The notes below the pieces were generated by a model, which made no database searches, was not told the DNA's origin, and saw only the letters and a list, made by a program, of their open reading frames with translations. From assembly GCA_945919075.1 (NCBI GenBank), contig CAMEIX010000006.1, positions 62,001-126,000 on the forward strand: a stretch of 64,000 bases of DNA, read 5' to 3'. The position numbers were made by a program, and so were the translations under genes. This document shows positions 57,434-64,000 of the stretch, in pieces. Numbering within the stretch: the first letter of the stretch is position 1; every line of letters starts with the position of its first letter. This stretch comes from an uncultured Lachnospiraceae bacterium (GTDB lineage Bacteria; Bacillota; Clostridia; Lachnospirales; Lachnospiraceae).

Positions 57434-57853
57434 ATGCAAGGCTATAACTGTATTATGATATATGACAAAACCGGGGAGAAACTTTTATTCTGTAAGAGGA
57501 CAAAGGACCCCTATCTGGGAAAATATAATCTGGTAGGCGGTAAGATAGAAAGGGAAGAAGATCACTTTGCCGCCGCTTATAGGGAACTGAAGGAAGAAAC
57601 CGGTATTGACAGGGCGCAGGTAAAACTGCACCATATGATGGATTTTACTTATTATAATCAAGACTGCTATGTAGAAATCTACGTGGGCAGGTTGGAAGAA
57701 GACGTTGTGCTGGTGGAAGAGGAGCATCCCCTTTTGTTTTTGGATTTGGAGAAGGAAGATTTCTTTGATCTGGAACAGTTTGCCGGGGAGGGCAATATTG
57801 GTCATATGATCGAACAGGTAAAAGAGTTTGGATACGGGATTACGGAAGGGTAA
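57434..57853 (+). CDS. NUDIX hydrolase (MutT-like)
   Basis: GGKIEREEDHFAAAYRELKEETGI Nudix box. Confidence 0.92.
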   Translation: MQGYNCIMIYDKTGEKLLFCKRTKDPYLGKYNLVGGKIEREEDHFAAAYRELKEETGIDRAQVKLHHMMDFTYYNQDCYVEIYVGRLEEDVVLVEEEHPLLFLDLEKEDFFDLEQFAGEGNIGHMIEQVKEFGYGITEG

Positions 57854-57856
57854 GAG

Positions 57857-59350
57857 ATGGCTGAGAAAGATAGAAAGAACAACAGGGTAAGTGAAAAGAA
57901 GAGGACATTTGATAAGAAACCGGAGGGAAAGAAGCCCTGCTCCGTAATGGGGAAATGTGGCGGTTGTAAGTGGTTAAATCTCTCTTATGAAGAGCAGTTA
58001 CACAAAAAAGAGAAGACGATTAAAGAACTATGCGGCAGATTCTGCAAATTTGCGCCTATCATCGGTATGGAGAATCCCTATCATTACCGTAACAAAGTGC
58101 ATGCTGTTTTTGGGCAGGACAAAAGACATAATATTGTTTCTGGTACCTATGAAGAAAAGACCCATCACATTGTACCCGTGGATTCCTGCCTTCTGGATAA
58201 TGAGCAGGCAGACCGGATTATTCTCACAATCCGGAAACTGATAAAATCCTTTAAAATCCGCACCTACGATGAGGACACCGGATATGGACTATTTCGACAC
58301 GTTCTGGTGCGTGTGGGTAAAAATACCGGACAGATTATGGTGGTGCTCGTCCTTGCCTCACCCATTATGCCGTCTAAGAATAATTTTGTGAAAGCACTTT
58401 TGAAGGAGCACCCGGAGATTACCACCGTGGTTCTGAATATCAATGGGCGTGGAACCAGTATGGTACTGGGAGATAAGGAGACCGTACTTTACGGTAAAGG
58501 ATATATTGAGGATGAGTTGTGTTCCAAGACATTCCGCATTTCGGCGCAGTCCTTTTACCAGGTTAATCCGGTTCAAACCGAGAAACTGTACAATAAAGCC
58601 ATGGAGTTTGCGGGCTTGACCGGAAAGGAGACAGTACTCGATGCCTATTGCGGCACCGGAACCATCGGTATCATCGCCTCGGGACAGGCAAAAGAAGTAA
58701 TCGGCGTGGAATTAAATAAAGCAGCGGTTGCGGATGCAAGACTGAATGCAAAAAGGAATGATGTGAAAAACATCACCTTTTATGAGAAGGATGCAGGGCA
58801 GTTCATGGTACAGATGGCAGAACAAAATGCTCACGTAGATGTGGTTTTCATGGACCCGCCCCGTGCCGGCAGTGATGAGGCATTCTTAGGTTCCCTGGTA
58901 CGCCTGAAGCCTGCCAAAGTGGTTTACATCTCCTGCAATCCGGAAACCCTGGCACGGGACCTTACCTACCTTACAAAACATGGATATAAGGTGGAAAAAG
59001 GCGTCGGCGTGGACATGTTCCCTTGGACCGGGCATTGCGAGACGGTTGTTCTTTTGTCCCAACGGAAAGCAGATGATTATGTTGAAGTAGAGTTGGAACT
59101 GGATGAGTTTGATGTGACGAGTGCGGAGAGCAAGGCGACTTATGCTGAGATTAAGGATTATGTCGCTGCGCATAATGATGGGATGAAAGTTTCTAATCTT
59201 TATATTTCGCAGGTAAAGAGGAAATGTGGAATCGAGGTTGGGGAGAATTATAATCTTCCGAAATCTGAGGATAGCAGACAGCCACAGTGCCCAGTGGAGA
59301 AGGAAAAGGCGATAAGGGATGCGTTGGAGCATTTTGGGATGGTGAAATAA
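57857..59350 (+). CDS. 23S rRNA (uracil-5-)-methyltransferase, RumA/RlmD family, with extra C-terminal module
   Basis: CGGCKW cluster; VLDAYCGTGTIGIIAS; DPPRAGSDEAFL; YISCNPETLARDL. Confidence 0.93.
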   Translation: MAEKDRKNNRVSEKKRTFDKKPEGKKPCSVMGKCGGCKWLNLSYEEQLHKKEKTIKELCGRFCKFAPIIGMENPYHYRNKVHAVFGQDKRHNIVSGTYEEKTHHIVPVDSCLLDNEQADRIILTIRKLIKSFKIRTYDEDTGYGLFRHVLVRVGKNTGQIMVVLVLASPIMPSKNNFVKALLKEHPEITTVVLNINGRGTSMVLGDKETVLYGKGYIEDELCSKTFRISAQSFYQVNPVQTEKLYNKAMEFAGLTGKETVLDAYCGTGTIGIIASGQAKEVIGVELNKAAVADARLNAKRNDVKNITFYEKDAGQFMVQMAEQNAHVDVVFMDPPRAGSDEAFLGSLVRLKPAKVVYISCNPETLARDLTYLTKHGYKVEKGVGVDMFPWTGHCETVVLLSQRKADDYVEVELELDEFDVTSAESKATYAEIKDYVAAHNDGMKVSNLYISQVKRKCGIEVGENYNLPKSEDSRQPQCPVEKEKAIRDALEHFGMVK

Positions 59351-59640
59351 GTTTTTCATGTTCAAGAAAGGATTTGAAGTAAGAGTATAGAAATAGGATT
59401 TGATGGCACTCGGGCAGAAAAGCTTGGGTGCTTTTTTAATGGAAAAAGTGCAGGTCGTATATTATAATAGGATTATGCTTGGTGGAGTGTTGATTCCACC
59501 AAATCGGTATTTACAGAAATAAAGGAAAGCGTACTGACATTTTTTTTGATTTCTACCATAAAAAGGATATTTTTGTTCGTATCTAATATATAGGACATGG
59601 GATATGACGGCAGTGAAATGAAAGTGTAAAGGAGAATCAC

Positions 59641-60002
59641 ATGAAGAAAAATATATCATTACTTATATTGTTTTGTTAGCTATTCTTTTGATAATGCGAC
59701 TAACACATGGCATTCCTTTTGGAATTACGGTTTCTGAAATAGACGAATTATACGGAATTGTGCTGAAAATCAATAAACATATTGTATTAATTTATAATAT
59801 TGTAATTATGCTGGGATGTTTGGTAGGTACCATTTTGGTGACTGTGAAAAAGGACAATACATTCTCTCTAAAATGGTTGATTCTCATAGTAATGTTAATC
59901 AGTTTTTTGTTTTTACCGATAGGTATGTCAAAGCATATATGTATCCAACCGAATGAAACATTTATCGAGATTTGGTCTCTTGTCTCACTGGCTATGCGTT
60001 GA
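59641..60002 (+). pseudogene. Small membrane protein gene with apparent 1-nt frameshift in A-tract near start
   Basis: RBS aaggag + ATG at 59641 runs into TAG after 12 codons; adding one A to the A5 tract (59647-59651) gives MKKKYIITYIVLLAILLIMRLTHG... in frame with the 59673 ORF. Confidence 0.65.
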
Positions 60003-60111
60003 TTTGCATGTGGTTGAATGTATGAAAAATTAATAGTTTATTATGTGTAAGCGGTAGTTCATAAACTAAGAATTTTACGTTGCGAAATATATCATAAAAA
60101 GGAGAATCGTT

Positions 60112-60858
60112 ATGAAGAAAAAAATATTGTATGCAATATTTGTCATTTGTATAGTTTTTATTGCTGGATGTGGAACAAAAGAAAATAAAGAAAAAATTGC
60201 AATGGTTAGTGAAAAAACAATAGGTGATGAATTGTCTATAGAAAGTGAAAATGAGATTGATGACAACATCACAGAAGTGGAAGAAAATGCTGATTTTGTT
60301 TGTGCATCAGGTAACGTAGATGTAGATAAAAGAGTAGAAGAAATAGTAGAATTGGTTGATGATAATGAAAAAATAGAATCTATGGAATGGGTTGAAGAGA
60401 ATCGTTGCTATAGAGTTAGAATACAGTACATTGATACTCCAAAGGGAGAGTATGAGCACAAAAGAGATTATTTCTTTTATGTAGATGATGAAATAGGAGC
60501 AATCGTAGTAACTTATCCATCAAGTGACGAAGTTGGCGCTGGTAGATATGTATATGACGCTTGTGATTTTGAAGCAAAGTTGGAGGATGTAAATTTTGAT
60601 GGACTTGATGATTTAGTCATATTCCTTGGACATTCAGGTGCACAGGGAGCTATGGTTAATTGCGTGTATTTAAATTATGGTGGAGTATTTGCTTATAACG
60701 CATCATTTGAACAGATACCAAATTATCAGATTGATAAAGATAAAAATTTGATAATTGGAAGTTATAGAGGAGATGCTAATACACATGTGGAGTGCAGTTA
60801 TAAGTATGATTACGATACAAATGCTTTTGTGCTTTGTGAGGAGAATGTTATTGAATGA
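60112..60858 (+). CDS. Hypothetical lipoprotein with DVNFDGLDDLVI (FG-GAP/EF-hand-like) motif
   Basis: Signal + lipobox FIAGCG; LEDVNFDGLDDLVIFLG. Confidence 0.75.
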   Translation: MKKKILYAIFVICIVFIAGCGTKENKEKIAMVSEKTIGDELSIESENEIDDNITEVEENADFVCASGNVDVDKRVEEIVELVDDNEKIESMEWVEENRCYRVRIQYIDTPKGEYEHKRDYFFYVDDEIGAIVVTYPSSDEVGAGRYVYDACDFEAKLEDVNFDGLDDLVIFLGHSGAQGAMVNCVYLNYGGVFAYNASFEQIPNYQIDKDKNLIIGSYRGDANTHVECSYKYDYDTNAFVLCEENVIE

Positions 60859-60897
60859 AGGTGAAGCCTGCTTTTGGTGTAAATAGATTAATCGGTA

Positions 60898-61176
60898 TTG
60901 ATAAATTCAATAACATTTTTTGTTGGAGAAAATGGAAGTGGAAAGTCAACATTACTTGAAGCAATTGCAGTGGTGCATGGTTTTAATCCCGAAAGTGATA
61001 CAAAGCATTATGCTTTATCTACGCATTCTGAATTATGTAATGCTATAAGAGGTTCAAAAGGATATAGAAAGGAAAATGGACAGCTTTCTGACAATTCCAT
61101 TCGTGGACTTAAATGTTTAAGCAAGGATATGGAATATTTGTATTACAGGTACGAATTGGCTAGATTATGGAAATGA
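60898..61176 (+). pseudogene. Truncated AAA/RecF-like ATPase fragment
   Basis: ITFFVGENGSGKSTLLEAIAVVHGFNPES...THSELCNAIRGSKGYRKENG with no Walker B; lacks proper N- and C-termini. Confidence 0.7.
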
Positions 61177-61179
61177 AAT

Positions 61180-61524
61180 ATGAAGAAAAAAATATATCGA
61201 ATAATAACTCATGTTGTATCGATGATAGTTGTTATATGTATATTATCGTCGTGTAAAAATGAAAGAATAGATACCTTTACATCACCCAATGGTATGAATA
61301 AAATAAAGATAGAATATGATTATGCAAGTAGACCGACGCTTTTTTATAATGATGAAAAAGTATGGGAGTATCCGAATAGTGGTTTTAATGAAGAAGCATA
61401 TTTTTACATAGAGTGGGAAGCTGAAGATATTATTAAATTAAAGTATGATGATGAAAGTCATAATGGAAAGAATAAGGAAGAATATAGGATTGAATTAATG
61501 TTACCAGGAGATGTCGCATCATAA
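61180..61524 (+). CDS. Hypothetical small lipoprotein
   Basis: Signal peptide + ILSSCK lipobox. Confidence 0.65.
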   Translation: MKKKIYRIITHVVSMIVVICILSSCKNERIDTFTSPNGMNKIKIEYDYASRPTLFYNDEKVWEYPNSGFNEEAYFYIEWEAEDIIKLKYDDESHNGKNKEEYRIELMLPGDVAS

Positions 61525-61715
61525 TTTGAGTTTATTACATTAGAAATGCTTAACGAATGTCATCTTTGGAATCATTTGATGATCATTATGTGAATGAAGA
61601 ATTCGATATTGGCTTGTGTGATTATAAAGCCGTCGATTGATTTAATACACTACTACAAATAGGAAGTTGTAATCCAATGGTGTCACAAAGTGACTGGATT
61701 TTGGAGGTAAAGAGT

Positions 61716-62111
61716 ATGAAAACTAAGAAGATTATTACAGCCATTATAGCTGCTGTTCTTGTATTAGCATTATTGACGACTTTATTTATTGTGTCAATCA
61801 ATCATTACTTTGACACACATACTTGGGCAACAATTTATATATCAGGCGAAATTAATTCCGATACCTTCGACGCTTTTGCCGAGGAACATGAATACTTAAA
61901 AGGTGATAACATAGAATTTGGAAATGTGATACTGGTTATTACTGATATTACACATGACGGTACTGTTACATTTTCAGTGCAGCAAGGAAATTTATATAAT
62001 GAAGCCGGAGAAGTTGTTAATACTGATATTATTGTCAAAGGTGTAAAGGCAAATTACAAATTGAATGATGGGACTGTGTACTTAATAGTAAACAGCAATA
62101 GATATCAATAA
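61716..62111 (+). CDS. Hypothetical membrane-anchored secreted protein
   Basis: N-terminal TM; RBS ggagg supplied by repeated motif at 61684-61710. Confidence 0.6.
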   Translation: MKTKKIITAIIAAVLVLALLTTLFIVSINHYFDTHTWATIYISGEINSDTFDAFAEEHEYLKGDNIEFGNVILVITDITHDGTVTFSVQQGNLYNEAGEVVNTDIIVKGVKANYKLNDGTVYLIVNSNRYQ

Positions 62112-62232
62112 TTTCCGATTGTTTCCTTAACAATTTGTCGAGTCAGAGTAAATATATAATATTTTCTAAGTGTTAATAGTAGAGATGAGTTTATAATTAT
62201 ATGATAATAGAGTATTTTTTGGGTGCAAATGT

Positions 62233-62643
62233 ATGGATAAAAATAAAAGAAATCTTTTGTATATATTATTAGTATTATATGTTGAAATACTGACTGCCTT
62301 TAGAATAGGATTCAATGTTAATTCTAAAATGTATGATGTGTCTTACGGGTGGGCAGGGTATAGTCCGTGTTTGACTAGTATTGGCTATATTGTTAGCATA
62401 GGAGTGACTATAGTAATCGTAGTATTCATTCTTGTTCCAAACATTTACCTGACAATGAAGATAATCAATAGTAAACAATGTAAAGGTCAAATTTTTATCA
62501 TCTGGGCATGTGTTATATTGGGAGTTATTATAGCTGTTCTATTGAATTTAGCGGGTATTAGTATAATAGGAAGGATGGCCTGCTCTTTGTTTGAGTTTAT
62601 TAATAGTGGAATAGAGTTATATTATATGGACTGGTTGATGTGA
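62233..62643 (+). CDS. Hypothetical multi-TM membrane protein
   Basis: Three to four hydrophobic segments. Confidence 0.6.
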   Translation: MDKNKRNLLYILLVLYVEILTAFRIGFNVNSKMYDVSYGWAGYSPCLTSIGYIVSIGVTIVIVVFILVPNIYLTMKIINSKQCKGQIFIIWACVILGVIIAVLLNLAGISIIGRMACSLFEFINSGIELYYMDWLM

Positions 62644-62841
62644 GATAAATTGATTTTTCGGATCGCAGAGTATGATGCTTCGCTCTTATGGAGGCTGATT
62701 GGTGTTGCGAACCTACTATGTTTTGAAAAGGCAAAGGAAACGTTTTCTGCGATGGGAGTCATTCTAAAACAAAAAATGCAGGAGCTAAATAAGCAGAATA
62801 GATGAAAGAGTAATATCAAAAAAGCCTATTTTGTTAATGGA

Positions 62842-63315
62842 GTGAGTGAAATGAAAAAAACATTATTTATATTATTTATCGCAGTATTATTCAGTGGGGT
62901 GTTTGGTTGTAGTGATAATTTCAATAATCCTGAAGAGACATCTAGTGATTTGCAAGTAGACTATGATGCTGCTGAGATTGAATTCACTGAATATATAAAC
63001 AATCTTAAATTGCCTAGTTATTATGTGTCTATTACCACAGAGCCGGCAAGTAATAAATATGATATTACAGGAGATGGATATGAAGATTTATTTAGACTAT
63101 TATATTATGGAAGTGGGATGCCGAGAGTAAGTTTCTCAATGTATGACCCTGTGAATCATAACGGGTATATTCTGGACAGTTATAATTTCAGCTATAGAGT
63201 GGAAAATTGTGATGAGAATGAGTTTGTTATAGTAAAATATAATGCTGCTATCGGTGAAAAAATTGTTGGAACGATTATACTTGAAAATGATGAGCTTATA
63301 TTTATAGAGAATTAA
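62842..63315 (+). CDS. Hypothetical lipoprotein
   Basis: Signal peptide + GVFGCS lipobox; DITGDGYEDLFRLLYYG motif. Confidence 0.65.
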   Translation: MSEMKKTLFILFIAVLFSGVFGCSDNFNNPEETSSDLQVDYDAAEIEFTEYINNLKLPSYYVSITTEPASNKYDITGDGYEDLFRLLYYGSGMPRVSFSMYDPVNHNGYILDSYNFSYRVENCDENEFVIVKYNAAIGEKIVGTIILENDELIFIEN

Positions 63316-63342
63316 TAATCCCTATTTCGAGGAAGAAGAGCT

Positions 63343-64000
63343 ATGATTAAAAGGAAGACAAATTATATTATTTTAATTTTGACAATTGTATTGTTGTTTG
63401 TGACAGGATGTGCGCTATCAGGAGTATCAAAAGTATATAAATATAGAACCACCGGAGATGATATAGTTGAGGATTTCTATCTTGAAAAAACAGAGTATTA
63501 TTCAGATAAGGTTGTGATTTACTGGAACGGAACAATCAATAACATAGATAAGTATAGTTTTTCTGATGCATTTGAAATAAAAGGAAATACTCTTGTTTTG
63601 AAAACAGATAAGCCAGAAGACTTTACTTCGTTTTATATGTCTTATGCTGATTTTGATTATAAATTTCGCTATCTTGACAGTGACCAATATGCATGCATAT
63701 GTACAGTTATGGATTCAGAAGGTGGCTTGCATTATAGTGGAAGCATAGATCGTTATTATACTGAAGAAGAGAAAGAAAAGCAAAAAGAACAGGCTCAAGA
63801 GAGAGAAAATGAGCAGAAAGAATTGTTTGAAAAGCTTGAAGGAACCTGGAATAGTGACGATGGAGAGTATTTTAGAGTTTATAAAGATGATGATTATTCT
63901 ATTCAATATTATGTAGATGAAAGGGAAGGAACTGAAACACCGATATTTTTTCAGGACTATTTATATGTAAACGAAAATAGGATAGCTATTTCGTATATTG
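63343..64000 (+). CDS. Hypothetical lipoprotein, 3' truncated by window (not in supplied ORF track)
   Basis: ATG 63343, open to window end; MIKRKTNYIILILTIVLLFVTGCALSG lipobox; RBS gaggaagaag. Confidence 0.75.
   Translation, partial: MIKRKTNYIILILTIVLLFVTGCALSGVSKVYKYRTTGDDIVEDFYLEKTEYYSDKVVIYWNGTINNIDKYSFSDAFEIKGNTLVLKTDKPEDFTSFYMSYADFDYKFRYLDSDQYACICTVMDSEGGLHYSGSIDRYYTEEEKEKQKEQAQERENEQKELFEKLEGTWNSDDGEYFRVYKDDDYSIQYYVDEREGTETPIFFQDYLYVNENRIAISYI

Noticed and set aside
57271-64000. Integrative element inserted at tRNA-Pro
   Set aside because: No integrase, no tRNA 3' end duplication seen; two core genes (NUDIX, rlmD-like) separate the tRNA from the accessory tract.

Overview
This 64 kb window looks like a chromosomal segment of a Clostridia/Lachnospiraceae-like Firmicute, judged by gene content and moderate-to-low GC. 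Most of it is a dense, + strand core region: a purL 3' end, a GntR-regulated ABC transporter, dgt, dnaG-rpoD-trmK-nif3, an RNase P RNA gene, tandem CobW/COG0523 GTPases, pyrB-pyrI, a folate cluster (folC, folE, HD, AlkD, folP, folB-folK), thyA-folA, ilvE, htpG, greA, purC-purB-purA, tig, pepD, tRNA-Pro and an rlmD-like gene. The last ~4.5 kb (59.4-64 kb) is an AT-rich accessory tract of small lipoprotein and membrane genes with decayed fragments. The most interesting signals are: (1) two tandem arrays (11.5 kb and 30.5 kb) of palindromic ~55-60 bp units, each headed by its own perfect hairpin, with compensatory substitutions between units and arrays that indicate a conserved structure; (2) a four-gene ~7 kb operon at 37.5-44.5 kb encoding a 1191-aa uncharacterised protein, a degenerate Hsp70/actin-fold protein, a repeat-like protein and a coiled-coil membrane protein; (3) a perfect CIRCE operator in front of htpG; (4) a CobW-like GTPase lacking the CxCC motif, with a YcgQ/DUF1980-like C-terminus; (5) an intrinsic terminator abutting the pyrB Shine-Dalgarno; (6) a duplicated 127-bp dispersed repeat; (7) a candidate minus-strand ncRNA or leader at 50.73-50.84 kb. 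All family names come from reading protein sequences by eye; no database search was run.
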